Shown one piece after another: positions 44,994-55,220 of a stretch of DNA of 64,000 nucleotides. Both the position numbers and the translations under genes were made by a program. The notes beneath the pieces are model-generated. The model saw only the letters and a list, made by a program, of their open reading frames with translations. It made no database searches and had not been told where the DNA came from. Each line of letters begins with the position of its first letter. The stretch's first letter is position 1. The DNA is from Lacrimispora xylanisolvens (GTDB lineage Bacteria; Bacillota; Clostridia; Lachnospirales; Lachnospiraceae): contig CP070896.1 in NCBI GenBank assembly GCA_017084465.1, positions 3,136,501 through 3,200,500 on the forward strand, in the 5' to 3' direction.

Positions 44994-45392
44994 ATGACAA
45001 GTATTTATTATCAGGCAAATAGAAACTACCCTCTTACCCAGTCAGAGCAGGAGAAGATTGATCAGATTTTAAAAGAATGCGAAGAAAATTATCCCTTCCC
45101 GGGAAGAGGCGAGACGCTGTGCCAGTACTCCTATGATCCGGCTGAACCCACATGCATCTTTTCTGGTGCTGTCAAGCTTCCATATCCGTGTGATAATGGT
45201 AATGATATGAATGATGAAATAGAGGAAATGCAGACAGAGGCATTATTCTTTCTCATAGAGTGGCTGACTTCCCTTCGAAGAGTGATTCCAGATGCGATAT
45301 GGGAGGCTTCATTAGAAGATGTGGAGTTTATATGGGAAGAAGAGAATGGATACCGGTTAATGACAAACGAAGAATATGAGGATTATTGTTGA
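44994..45392 (+). CDS. Hypothetical protein
   Basis: 132 residues, acidic (EEMQTEALFFLIEWLTSL, EDVEFIWEEENGYRLM). ATG 44994 follows AAGGAGCGGG and avoids overlap with the preceding gene. Not recognised; possibly an immunity-type protein judging only by size and acidity, which is weak. Confidence 0.55.
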   Translation: MTSIYYQANRNYPLTQSEQEKIDQILKECEENYPFPGRGETLCQYSYDPAEPTCIFSGAVKLPYPCDNGNDMNDEIEEMQTEALFFLIEWLTSLRRVIPDAIWEASLEDVEFIWEEENGYRLMTNEEYEDYC

Positions 45393-45410
45393 GAGATATC
45401 AGGAGGCAGC

Positions 45411-45842
45411 GTGAAGATTCCGATGGTGAGTATAAGATATGTACAGGAAGAAGATAGAAAATTCTGGCTAAAACTTGATAAGCATTTGACGAAGACTGAA
45501 TTTGAAAAAAAGATCAGGGATAAAATGGGATATGTTCTGTTAGAAGATAATATTCCTTATGGCTTGTTGAGATACAATCTCTTTTGGGATAATACTCCAT
45601 TTTGTACAATGCTCTATGTTGACTCAGGTAGTCGGGGTAGGGGATATGGAAAAAAACTGATGGAGTTTTGGGAAAAAGATATGGAGTCAATGGGATATGG
45701 TATGCTGATGACATCTACACAGGTGGATGAAGATGCCCAGCACTTCTATAGAAAATTAGGGTATCAGGATAGCGGCGGATTAATTATTAATATCCCAGGA
45801 TATGAGCAGCCCATGGAACTGTTTTTGATTAAAAAAATATAG
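45411..45842 (+). CDS. GNAT-family N-acetyltransferase
   Basis: 143 residues. IRYVQEEDRKFWLKLDKHL start; acetyl-CoA loop LYVDSGSRGRGYGKKLMEF (RGRGYG) near residue 80; C-terminal AQHFYRKLGYQDSGGLII. GTG start 45411 lies 4-5 bases after AGGAGG. Small-molecule or peptide acetylation; substrate unknown. Confidence 0.85.
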   Translation: MKIPMVSIRYVQEEDRKFWLKLDKHLTKTEFEKKIRDKMGYVLLEDNIPYGLLRYNLFWDNTPFCTMLYVDSGSRGRGYGKKLMEFWEKDMESMGYGMLMTSTQVDEDAQHFYRKLGYQDSGGLIINIPGYEQPMELFLIKKI

Positions 45843-45871
45843 TATGGGCTGCATCATATATTTATATCCGA

Positions 45872-46381
45872 TTATCCAACAAGTCTTGCCAGCTGATGCA
45901 TGTTCTTATGAAGAATTTTCACATTTCCGAATGCAAAAACCAGGCCGATAGTAACCCAAAGTACTATCTCAATTACTGAGTAATTTAAGACCTTCTGTGC
46001 AAGAATCAGGATGTAGCAGCAGGGGAACAGGGTCAGCCATGCAGTAACTTCGCCAGGCACGTATTGCCGGTAAGATAAAGGTAACAGGATAATATGGAAT
46101 AGAACCAGATGAATAATGTTCGCTGTCAGCAGACCATACCATAATCCATAAAAGCCGGTGATGTTCCCCAGTAAAGTGGCAGACACCCACAAAATAAGTT
46201 CTTCAAATACCCCAACGGAAAAGGCTGCTGTGTTGTTAGTGTTGCCAAAGGGTGTGATAGAAAGGGGAATAAATTGTTTTAATCCTTTTTTACACCATTG
46301 TTTTGCTCTCATAATCTCTTCCATATCATGTACAATGAATAATAACGGAAATAGCCAGGTAAACCATCTTAACTCATTCAT
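45872..46381 (-). CDS. HXXEE-domain membrane protein
   Basis: 169 residues, several hydrophobic helices. Defining motif FIVHDMEEIMRAKQW (H-x-x-E-E) near residue 18, plus FEELILWVSATLL. Function of the family is not known. ATG 46381 follows GGAGAG; the longer frame to 46438 lacks a site. Convergent with the GNAT gene, divergent from the TetR gene. Confidence 0.78.
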   Translation of the reverse strand: MNELRWFTWLFPLLFIVHDMEEIMRAKQWCKKGLKQFIPLSITPFGNTNNTAAFSVGVFEELILWVSATLLGNITGFYGLWYGLLTANIIHLVLFHIILLPLSYRQYVPGEVTAWLTLFPCCYILILAQKVLNYSVIEIVLWVTIGLVFAFGNVKILHKNMHQLARLVG

Positions 46382-46535
46382 AATTGTATCTCTCCTTTTT
46401 GATTTTATTTTAATCATATGGGGAAAAGTTTCAATCAACAGAATTTTACTTGTTATATAAATAAGCTATAATAAGATACAGAATGTCGCTTATCTATATT
46501 GAATGTACTAAATTGTTGCCTGGAAAGGAGTACTC

Positions 46536-47104
46536 ATGAACCAGAATGATTTGCGCGTGAGAAAAACCAGAAAAAACATTGAGAATTCGTTTGTCTCGTT
46601 GTTGAAAGAAAAGGATTTTCATAAAATAACGGTTCAGGATATTCTTGACCGTGCATTAATTAATCGTTCTACATTCTACAAGCATTATATGGATAAATAT
46701 CAGCTGGCTGAAGCTCTTTGCAACGGCGTATTTGATGTTTTAAAAGCGGGAGTCATGGATAGACTTGAATGCGATGAAATCGAAGATGCCATTATGGTGA
46801 TTAAACCAATGTATCAGATTCTATCTGACAGGAGAGAAGAAATTCTGGCTCTTTTGAAATACATACAGATACCATTCACTTATATGAGGATATGTACAAT
46901 TTCCTGCAAAAGAGCTTTTATGAGAGACAGTTAAAGACAAATAGAAAGTCCATAGAACTATTAGATTATATGTCAAATCAATATGCGTCGATTGTGCTGA
47001 CTGCAATGAAATGGTGCCTGAAAAATGATGGATACGAGGAGCTGACCAGACATACTCAGCTTTTTATGTATCTGGCAAAAGTATTTAACTATAACAGAGA
47101 GTAA
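46536..47104 (+). CDS. TetR-family regulator (frameshifted)
   Basis: About 189 residues. Helix-turn-helix: RKTRKNIENSFVSLLKEKDF, TVQDILDRALINRSTFYKHY (DhaS-like subgroup with T-FY-HY). The frame breaks at AAA 46857-46859; one more A gives LLKIHTDTIHLYEDMYNFLQ and the C-terminal half to 47104. Start follows AAAGGAG. May regulate the divergent HXXEE gene. Confidence 0.8.
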
Positions 47105-47162
47105 AAATCAGGCCGTCAGGTCCATTTGTTCCAAGTAAGAAACAGATGAATCCGACAGCCTG
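47103..47162 (-). terminator. Terminator of the calcium ATPase gene
   Basis: Long interrupted stem CAGGC-GTC-GG...CAT-TGTT / AACA-ATG...CC-GAC-GCCTG ending in TTTTT on the minus strand, right after the ATPase stop. It also sits after the TetR gene and may work in both directions. Confidence 0.75.
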
Positions 47163-47165
47163 TTA

Positions 47166-49807
47166 TTATCTTCGCTTCATTAGTTTTACGATTTCCATGA
47201 TCGGTATGATTGAAACTGCAATCAGCACTGCCACGGCATATTCCAGAAGTGAGATATGTTCAAAAGAAAATGCTTTTCTTAAAAAAGGAACGTAAATAAC
47301 GGCGGTTGTTAAAATAAATGACATCAGCAGGGAACCATTTAAAAAGCTGTTCTTTGTTTTTTAAATGAAAGATGGAACGAGTTCTGGAGCGCATATTAAA
47401 CGAATGAAACATCTCAAGGAGAGACAATGTAAGGAAAGCCATCGTCATGCCGTCTGCGCTTTGGGCAATTTCCCAAACACCACTCTCTACATAATGACCC
47501 ACGAAGTAAGCGATCAGGGTCAGGAGTGCGATGACAAAACCCTGTAAAGCGATTTCAATTCCAACGCCATCAGAAAAAATACTGTCTTTTGGGTCTCTTG
47601 GAGCTCGTTTCATGATATCTGCTTCTTCTGCTTCCATGCCCAGTCCAATGGCTGGGAAGCAGTCAGTGATCAGGTTGATCCAAAGCAAATGAACTGGTTT
47701 TAAGATGGTAAAACCAATGAGGCTGGCTACAAATACTGCAATTACCTCTGCTAAGTTGGAGGAAAGCAGGAACTGGATTGATTTTCGTATATTGTCATAG
47801 ATCCTTCTCCCTTCGGCAACTGCCGCAACAATGGTAGCAAAATTGTCATCTGCCAGAACCATATCTGCAACATCTTTTGTCACGTCAGTTCCTGTGATTC
47901 CCATTCCTACACCAATATCGGCTTCTTTAATAGCTGGGGCATCGTTGACGCCATCTCCAGTCATGGCAGTTACTTTAGAGAGTTTCTTCCATGTCTTCAC
48001 AATACGGACTTTGTGCTCTGGCTGTACCCGCGCATAAACCGAAAAGCTGGTAATCTTTTTCTCCAGTTCCTCATCGGATAATTTTTCCAGCTCCCCGCCG
48101 GTGATAGCCATGCTCTCATTTTCAAGTATACCCAGCTCCTTTGCTATGGCTACGGCAGTATCTTTGTGATCGCCTGTAATCATAATCGGGCGGATGCTGG
48201 CATTCTGACATTCCTTAATCGCCGCCTTTACTTCAGGACGGACTGGATCAATCATGCCGGAGAGACCAAGGTAGATCAGTTCGTTCTCCAGCGCTTCAGG
48301 TGCGAAATCATGGGGAGTCTGATCCCAGTTTCTCATGGAAGCACATAAAACCCGGAGTGCCCGGTCTGCCATGGCTTTGTTGGCCTTAATGATATCATGG
48401 CGGATATCATCTGTCATGGCTACGATGTTTCCATTTATAAACGCATGGCTGCAGCGCTTTAGTACCTCGTCCGGTGCGCCCTTGGTAAACTGGATTATTG
48501 TGCCGTCCTTCTTTTTGTGCACGGTTGACATCATTTTTCTCACGGAATCAAAGGGTGCCTCTCCGATTCTTTCATAATCTTTGGCTAGTACCGGCTTTGA
48601 TAAGTTGTTTTTATATGCGTCATTTACCAGGGCGCATTCCGTAGGTTCTCCTACCGCCTGAAGGCTGTCTGGGTCAAGGACTGAATCGGAGCACAGTGCC
48701 ATTGCCGTCATTAGAAGGGGTTCGTCTGAAGTGGAGTGTTCTACCACCGTCATTTTGTTTTGCGTTAAGGTTCCGGTCTTGTCAGAGCAGATGATCTGGG
48801 TGCAGCCTAAGGTTTCAACTGCTGTCAGCTTTCTTACAATTGCGTGTTTGCGGGACATTTTAGTCACGCCAATGGACAGGAGAATGGTTACTACAGCTGC
48901 CAGACCCTCCGGTATTGCGGCAACAGCTAGTGAAACTGCAATCATAAAGGTATCAATCAGTTCTTCCAGATGAATGCCGTTGCCGGAAAAGCCAATTCGG
49001 GCGATGTTTACAGCAAACATTAAGGCGCAGATTCCCAGAACCAAGATGGACAACACCTTAGACAGCTGATTTAGCTTGATCTGAAGGGGAGTTACTTCAT
49101 CTTTTGCAGTATTTAAAGCATCGGCAATATGGCCAATCTCCGTATCCATTCCTGTGTAGCATACGATCGCCTTACCCCGGCCATAAACAATTGTAGAACC
49201 AGTATAAATCATGTTTTTTCTGTCTGCCAGCGCTACTTCCCCTTTTCCGGTTTCCAACACATCACTATGCTTGGAAACTGAGACAGATTCGCCTGTCAGT
49301 GCGGCTTCTTCTGCCTTCAGGCTTGCGCTTTCCAATATTCTGGAATCTGCAGGTACGGAATCTCCTGCTTCCAAAGCGATGATGTCGCCAGGCACAAGCT
49401 GTTCGGAGCGGATGACTTCAAGCTTGCCGTTTCGGAAGACTTTTTGATGTGGCAGCCGTCATTTCCTGAAGAGATGCAATGGCAGATTCGGCTTTGGATT
49501 CCTGATAGACACCAAGGATTGCATTAATCACCACCACGATCAGGATAATGACAGTATCGATCATGCTTTCACCTGCATAGATGGATGTAGCTCCGGAAAC
49601 TACTGCAGCAGCAATCAGTACAATCGTCATAAAGTTAGCCAGCTCTTTTAAAAATTTCTTAAAGAGACTTGTTTTCTTACCCTCTTTTAATTTGTTTAAG
49701 CCGTACTTCTCCTGACGAACCTGAACCTGGGCTTCTGAAAGTCCATGAAGAGATGAATCAAGCTGTTTTATAACTTCATTGGATTCCAATAAGTATTCTT
49801 TTTGCAT
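47166..49807 (-). CDS. Calcium-translocating P-type ATPase (two frameshifts)
   Basis: About 880 residues. Cation-transporter N-domain (residues 1-~70), membrane helices, actuator TGES motif (AALTGESVSV), phosphorylation site CSDKTGTLTQNKMT, nucleotide site FTKGAPDEVL, hinge TGDGVNDAPAIKEADIGVGMG, and M5-M6 metal residues NLAEVIAVF / NLITDCFPAIGLG. Breaks: 49441-49445 (one extra A on the gene strand; ATSKVFRNGKLEVI restored) and 47356-47361 (one extra A; the C-terminus then reads KNSFLNGSLLMSFILTTAVIY... to TAA 47166). Exports Ca2+ (or Mn2+) from the cytoplasm. Start follows AGGAG. Confidence 0.92.
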
Positions 49808-49892
49808 TGTTATTCTCCTATATTGTTTATGTCTTGCTAATCAATGATAGTTAGTGTATCCCTTTTTTTCTTTAATTATCAGAGTTAATCAT

Positions 49893-50763
49893 CTAAAGGA
49901 GATCCATGAATTTCTGAAGGCCATCTCTTGTATCATCGCTGTTCAATTTGGAATAAGATGCAGCTTTTTGAAAAAACTGGAAAGATTTTACATCCTCAGA
50001 AAGGAAATTATGGAATAACATATCAAATAGGACCAGTATCAGAATTTCCCTTGTTATGGTGTTGCTGCTAAAGAGCAGGTCTGTCTTTGGAATCACCAGA
50101 GTGATGTTGGCATAGGGAGAGCAGAGAGACTTTTCATAATTGGTAATGAGCAGGATGCTGCTGCCGTTTCTTTTTTAAATCGGCCAGTATGGAAGCCAGC
50201 TGTTTGTGATTGCCGGAGAGCGATATGGTGATAAAGAGATCGGTCTCCTGAGAAAGACTTTGATATAGCTTTAATGTATCATAGTTGGTAAGTGCCTGTA
50301 CGGTGAGACCCAGTGTCATAAATTTGTGGGCAATCATTTCCGCTATATTCTGATTAAAATTCAATCCGATAATAAAGATCCGCCGTGATTTTAACATCAA
50401 TTCTCTGGTATGGTTGATATCTGCCGGATTGGTTAAATGAAACAGGCTGTCTAAAAGCATCTTATAGTCATTAAGCAGGGCGGAGTAGTCGGAATGGTTT
50501 ACGGAGGAAGAACTTTTGTCAATTTCCTTCTGCATCGTATATTTTAATTCATTCAGGCCGGAGTATCCTACTTTTTGAGCGAAACGGATGATGCTGGCAT
50601 CGGATGTTCCGATCTCCTTTGCCAGTTCCTGAGCGCTGAGTTCAATGAATTTCAAGGTGGATTTTTTAATGTATTGTACTATTTTCCAGTCTGTTTTGGT
50701 GAACTGGTTGGACATGCCGTCTATACGGGCCATTAAGGTGAAAAGTTCATAGTTTTCTGTCAT
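49893..50763 (-). CDS. MurR/RpiR-family regulator (frameshifted), likely dga operon regulator
   Basis: About 290 residues. N-terminal helix-turn-helix (FTKTDWKIVQYIKKST, SAQELAKEIGTSDASIIRFAQKVGYSGLNELKYT), C-terminal SIS domain (IFIIGLNFNQNIAEMIAHKF, DLFITISLSGNHKQL). The frame breaks at T6 50171-50176 (one A too many on the gene strand); restored text is LKRNGSSILLITNYEKSL. Divergent from dgaA across a region with inverted repeats, so it probably senses a glucosaminate- or KDG-phosphate and controls that operon. The characterised Salmonella operon instead uses a sigma-54 activator. Confidence 0.85.
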
Positions 50764-50897
50764 ATAAAATACAGCCTTCCTTTCAATCTTCCCGGAAAAG
50801 GGAAGCCGTTTTGTTATTTCTGTAGCAGTTATGTAGTGAATTTCAGATTAAGTATATCATAATTCTGATTTATAATTCAATATTCCTTGATTAAAAA

Positions 50898-50939
50898 AGT
50901 TTTAATTACAAAAAAGTAGCAAAATACATAATTAAAACT
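50898..50939. promoter_or_regulatory. Inverted repeat upstream of the dga promoter
   Basis: AGTTTTAATTA (50898-50908) and TAATTAAAACT (50929-50939), perfect 11-base arms 20 bases apart, between the RpiR gene and dgaA. Candidate RpiR operator. Confidence 0.55.
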
Positions 50940-50962
50940 GTGAAAATAATATAAATACATTA

Positions 50963-50991
50963 TTGACATGAAAAATGTAGTATGCTACAAT
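50963..50991 (+). promoter_or_regulatory. dga operon promoter with overlapping palindrome
   Basis: TTGACA, 17 bases, TACAAT. A palindrome TGTAG-TATG-CTACA (50976-50989) covers the spacer and -10 box, suited to repression. Near-consensus sigma-A promoter; no sigma-54 GG-GC motif was seen. Confidence 0.8.
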
Positions 50992-51038
50992 TCGGATGAA
51001 TAAAGGAAATACAAAACTGATAAATGAGGAGGTACGAG

Positions 51039-51455
51039 ATGGAGAAACCGCAGATTTTGCTCTTAACTCACGGAGGCTGGGGAAAGGCGCTGACGGAAAG
51101 TCTGAAAATGATTATGGGAAGCGTTGATTTTGTTCATGAGATCCCGCTTTTGCCGGAGGTTACGTTTGCAGAGTACTACGCCAAGGTGGATGAATATGCA
51201 GCCGGGATGCCGGAGAAGTCCCTGATTTTTACGGATGTATTTGGCGGGACAACCACCAATGCAGGTGCTAAAATCGGACGGGAGCGGAATATTAAGGTGG
51301 TTTCGGGACTGAATGCGCCGCTCATGATTGAAGCCTGTACACAGATCCAGTACACTGGAGATTGTAACTTTGATGTAGTATTGCAGCAGGGGCAGTCATC
51401 AATCATTGATGTGATCGGTGAGGTCACTAAGTCAATGGAAAAAAAGGAGAGTTAG
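51039..51455 (+). CDS. dgaA: PTS mannose-family EIIA, D-glucosaminate type
   Basis: 138 residues. EIIA-Man fold: ILLLTHGGWGKALTESL with the phospho-His in THGG, FTDVFGGTTTNAGAKIG, VVSGLNAPLMIEA. Accepts phosphate from HPr and passes it to EIIB. ATG 51039 is placed after AGGAGG; the ATG at 51024 lies inside that site. First gene of the operon, cut off from dgaB by an insertion element. Confidence 0.88.
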   Translation: MEKPQILLLTHGGWGKALTESLKMIMGSVDFVHEIPLLPEVTFAEYYAKVDEYAAGMPEKSLIFTDVFGGTTTNAGAKIGRERNIKVVSGLNAPLMIEACTQIQYTGDCNFDVVLQQGQSSIIDVIGEVTKSMEKKES

Positions 51456-51474
51456 TGTGAAAGAAAGTAGAGGT

Positions 51475-53057
51475 CAGCCGAAAAGTGGCGCACTTAAACA
51501 AGCTGTCAAAAATGGCAACTTTTAAAAGTGGATAATTAATGATGCTTAGGAAGCCTGTGGTTCTTTTGGTGGAGGATATAATCCTTCTCGTTCTAATAAC
51601 TTCAGTGCTTGTTTGATGGCCTTTGCTTTTTGTTTTTCAATTAAAGCTTCAGGCATATCGACTTTGTATAAATCGCTGGGATTCCACTCTTCGCCTGTAG
51701 ACAACATTTGGTGGATTGCAGTAAGAATCATTCGAGCGATAGCAACAATGGCTCTTTTTTTGCCACGGCGTTTTGTAAGAGATTCATATTTCTTTTTGTA
51801 GTAAGGAGACTTTTCGGATTTAACGGCTGCATGAGCACACTGTACTAATGCAGGTTTGAGATAAACTCCAGCACGTGTAATTCGAACAGATTTCTTCTTA
51901 CCGCCAGATTCGTTACTGCCGGGGACTAAACCAGCCCAGCAGCACAAACGTTTTGAGGTAGAGAATTGAGACATATCAATACCTATTTCGGAAATGATAG
52001 TGATTGCACTATCACGTTTAACACCCGGAATAGTCATTAGAAACTGGATAGCATTTTCAAAATCAGTATCAGAAGAAAGTAAAGATTCTAACTCTCGGTC
52101 TATATCATTTATTTCAGCTGTGATATAATCCATGTGTGCGCGGACGAGGTGCATGCGATATTTTGGGAATCAGTCATCTGATATCCTTCAATGGATTCAA
52201 TTACAGCATCTTCTTTAGATTTGAGAGACCTAAGAAGTTTAGAAGCGATTACTTCATGATTGATAGAATTGTCTGACTGTTCAAGCAGGTAGTCAATGAT
52301 GGATGTAGATGACTTCCCAAAGATATCGGAAACAACTGAATCTAATGCAACATTACACACAGTAAGAGCATTCTGATATCTATTCTTTTCACTGGAACGG
52401 CAGGAAACAAGCTTATAGCGATACCTTGTAAACTCTCGTAAAATACGGATTTTCTTACAGGGAATATAACTGCCTTTTACTAGTCCCAGACGGAACAAAT
52501 CTCCAATCCACTTAGAGTCCTTGGTGTCATCCTTGTTACCTTTTACAGCTTTTACCCACTTTGGGTTGGCTATTGTAACATTGATTTCATCTTCAAGAAG
52601 GTTAAAGACAGGAACCCAGTATTTACCAGTGGATTCCATGCAGACATAGCGGCATTCATTGTCAAGAAGCCACTGCTTGAATTCAAGTATAGAGTTATTA
52701 AAGGTGGAAAAGCGTTTCTTTTGGTAGTCAGGTTCTACTCCACCAGAAGTTTTAATAATTGTGGCAACGAGAAACGATTTGTGAACATCGACACCACAAC
52801 AGTTTTGATAAGTAACTTTCATGGTCGAACTCCTTTCTTGAGTAAGATTAAGAAGCCATTGACTGAACTGCCACACAATTTAACCAAGGCGTTAAAACAA
52901 TTCTTAGTGTACGGACTGGTAGTACCACTTATTTGTGCTTGAAAAGGCAGGACTTACACTGATTAAAATGCTGTCTAAAACGAGAAAGAATTTACAACTC
53001 CTCCTTCCGTGCTTTGTAGTGTAGCTTCTTAAAGCTATTATCTCATGGAGTAGAGGT
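51475..53057 (-). mobile_element. Second IS110-family insertion element, inside the dga operon
   Basis: About 1.6 kb of sequence foreign to the PTS operon, with a transposase on the minus strand, ~235 bases of non-coding DNA upstream of it and ~70 downstream. A 9-base word AGTAGAGGT occurs at both putative edges (51466-51474 and 53049-53057); this may mark the ends but could be chance, so the limits are approximate. Its transposase differs from that of the 4790-6360 element. Confidence 0.65.
51546..52822 (-). CDS. IS110-family transposase (frameshifted)
   Basis: About 426 residues when joined. DEDD RuvC-like domain: CCGVDVHKSFLVATII, VCMESTGKYWVPVFNLL, ANPKWVKAVKGNKDDTKDSKWIGDLF. C-terminal transposase-20 domain: LMTIPGVKRDSAITIISEIG and CCWAGLVPGSNESGGKKKS with the catalytic Ser region. 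The frame breaks at T4 52161-52164; one A restores MTDSQKYRMHLVRAHMD. ATG 52822 follows AAAGGAG. If the indel is a sequencing error the enzyme is intact. Confidence 0.88.
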
Positions 53058-53085
53058 TTTGAAAATCTTTCATTACTATTTGTGC

Positions 53086-53101
53086 CGCGCCCGAAGGCGC
53101 G
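53086..53101. repeat. GC hairpin CGCGCC-CGAA-GGCGCG
   Basis: Perfect 6-base GC stem with a tetraloop, out of character for this AT-rich DNA, just ahead of dgaB. May be native operon mRNA structure or part of the IS target; IS110/IS1111 elements often insert near palindromes. Confidence 0.45.
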
Positions 53102-53117
53102 CGGAATGGAGATTAAA

Positions 53118-53609
53118 ATGGCAGAGATTGTATTATGCAGAATTGACAGCAGACTGATTCATGGACAGGTTATGACCAAGTGGGTGAATCAGTCACAGGC
53201 CAATCGGATTGTTGTAGTAAGCGACAGTCTGGCTGCGGATGAGTTTATGCTTGAGATTTACTTAATGTCTGCACCGGCGGGAGTTAAGGTAGAGTGTTTA
53301 AGCAGAGCAGACGCAGTAAAGAAATGGAATGAAGACCAGTTTGGCAGTGGCCGGGTACTTTTACTGCTTCCGGATTTAGCAAGCATGAAGGAAGTATATG
53401 AAGGAGGAATTAAGGTCACTGATATACAGGTAGGAGGGCTGGGGGGAGCTCCTAACCGAAAAGTGGTATTTCAGAATATCACTTTAGATGATGCAGATGT
53501 GGAAAAGTTGATTTCGTTACAGGAGGCAGGAGTAAATATTATCTTCCAGACAATACCGGAAGATGTACCGCAGGATTTTCACACCATTTTAAAAAAATAC
53601 AATAACTAA
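53118..53609 (+). CDS. dgaB: PTS mannose-family EIIB, D-glucosaminate type
   Basis: About 163 residues. EIIB-Man: IVLCRIDSRLIHGQVMTKWV with the phospho-His in LIHGQV, VVVSDSLAADEF, VGGLGGAPNRKVVFQNITL. ATG 53118 follows GGAATGGAG. Its distance from dgaA is due to the insertion element. Confidence 0.9.
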   Translation: MAEIVLCRIDSRLIHGQVMTKWVNQSQANRIVVVSDSLAADEFMLEIYLMSAPAGVKVECLSRADAVKKWNEDQFGSGRVLLLLPDLASMKEVYEGGIKVTDIQVGGLGGAPNRKVVFQNITLDDADVEKLISLQEAGVNIIFQTIPEDVPQDFHTILKKYNN

Positions 53610-53621
53610 GGAGAGTATGAT

Positions 53622-54372
53622 ATGAGTGTGTTGATGTTAGCTGTATGTATGGGGTTTTATTATTGGTTCTGCCGTCTGAGATTTGGATATACCTTTTCTT
53701 CCATGCTTCTTCAGCCAGTTGTCATTGGTGTTTTTTGTAGGGCTTCTGACTGGAAACATGCCTTTGGCCATGAAGATTGGTGCAGGACTTCAGCTGGTTT
53801 ATTTAGGGGTTACATCCACTCCCGGTGGCAATGTGCCAAGTGATCCTGCTCTTGCAGGATGTATTGCAATTCCTCTTGGAGTAATGTCCAATATGTCTCC
53901 TGAGGTTGCCATTGCGCTTGCGATTCCATTTGGAGTCATTGGAGTATTTGTGGATCAGTTAAGAAGAAGTACCAATGCAGTCTGGGTTCATATGGCAGAC
54001 CGGTATGCGGAAAAAGCGGATACAAAAGGGATTTTAAGGGCTGCGTTTCTTTACCCGGCTATCGCAGGACTGGTAATTCGTTTTCCAATCGTTTTTGCAA
54101 TTGACTTTTTTGGTGTAACAGCAGTAGAGAAGCTGATCGCAGTTCTTCCTCAGTGGCTGATGCATTCCTTTGAAATCATGGGAGGAATTCTTCCTGCTCT
54201 TGGTTTTGCCATTACCTTATCCGTCATTGGAAAGAAGTCACTGATACCGTTCTTTATAACAGGATTTTTTGCAGTGATGTACTTAAAACTTGATACTATG
54301 GCTGTAGCAATTTTTGCAACCTGCATTGCATTGTTGTTAGGTTTATTCCAGTTAAAGGAGGAGGCGATTTAA
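53622..54372 (+). CDS. dgaC: PTS mannose-family EIIC (frameshifted)
   Basis: About 250 residues, membrane subunit. Start follows GGAGAG. The first ~37 codons are in another frame; T6 at 53731-53736 should be T5, giving VVIGVFVGLLTGNMPLAMKIGAGLQ. Family motifs LVYLGVTSTPGGNVPSDPALAG and VEKLIAVLPQWLMHSFEIMGGILPALGF. Forms the sugar channel with EIID. Confidence 0.88.
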
Positions 54373-54373
54373 G

Positions 54374-55202
54374 ATGGGAGAGCAGACACAGGTAAAGAAA
54401 CTGAATAAAAAAGATATTACAAAATCCATGTGGATCTATTATGCCGGCGCAGAACTTTCCAATTCCTATGAGCGTTTGCAAAGTCTTGTATTCTGTGCGT
54501 CCATGACGCCGGTTTTAAAGAAGCTGTATGATACCGATGAGGAATTGAGCGCAGCCTTAAAACGTCACCTGGTTTTCTTTAACACAGAAGGAATCTTCGG
54601 AGCCATCATTCAGGGAATTGCCATTTCCATGGAAGAACAAAAGGCCAATGGAGAGAATGTAACAGACGAGGCAATTACTGGTATTAAAACCGGACTGATG
54701 GGACCGCTTGCAGGAATGGGAGATGCGATTGTATGGGCAGCAATCATGCCGATTATCATTTCTATCTTTTTTACCTTTTGCAAGTAATGGTTCTGCACTG
54801 GGAGGCATTATGCCGCTGATCCTGTATCCGGCCATTACCATTGCTATTGCTTACTGGCTGATTCATAATGGCTACACATTAGGAAAAAAGTCTGTGGTAT
54901 CACTGCTTCATGGCGGCAAGATGAAATCCATTATTTTTACAGCAAATGTCATCGGTCTTACCATGATGGGGGCATTATCCGCAAGCTACGTCACCATATC
55001 AACACCTTTGAAGTTTGGTTTTTCCAGCGGAACGCAGATTGTGGTACAGGACATACTGAATACGGTAGCACCAGGTCTTCTTCCTCTGGCAGCCGTGTTT
55101 ATCATCTATTTTTATCTTAGAAAGAAAGGACCGTATTACAACAGAATCCTGCTTACAGTCGTGGCAGTATCTGTCATTACTTCTCTGCTTGGAATTCTGT
55201 AA
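54374..55202 (+). CDS. dgaD: PTS mannose-family EIID (frameshifted)
   Basis: About 276 residues. N-terminal soluble part: YYAGAELSNSYERLQSLVF, ALKRHLVFFNTE; MGPLAGMGDAIVWA family signature; T6 at 54767-54772 should be T5, giving SIFLPFASNGSALGG and C-terminal helices. Completes the EIIABCD transporter. Confidence 0.88.
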
Positions 55203-55220
55203 TGGTCTTAAGGAGTAATC

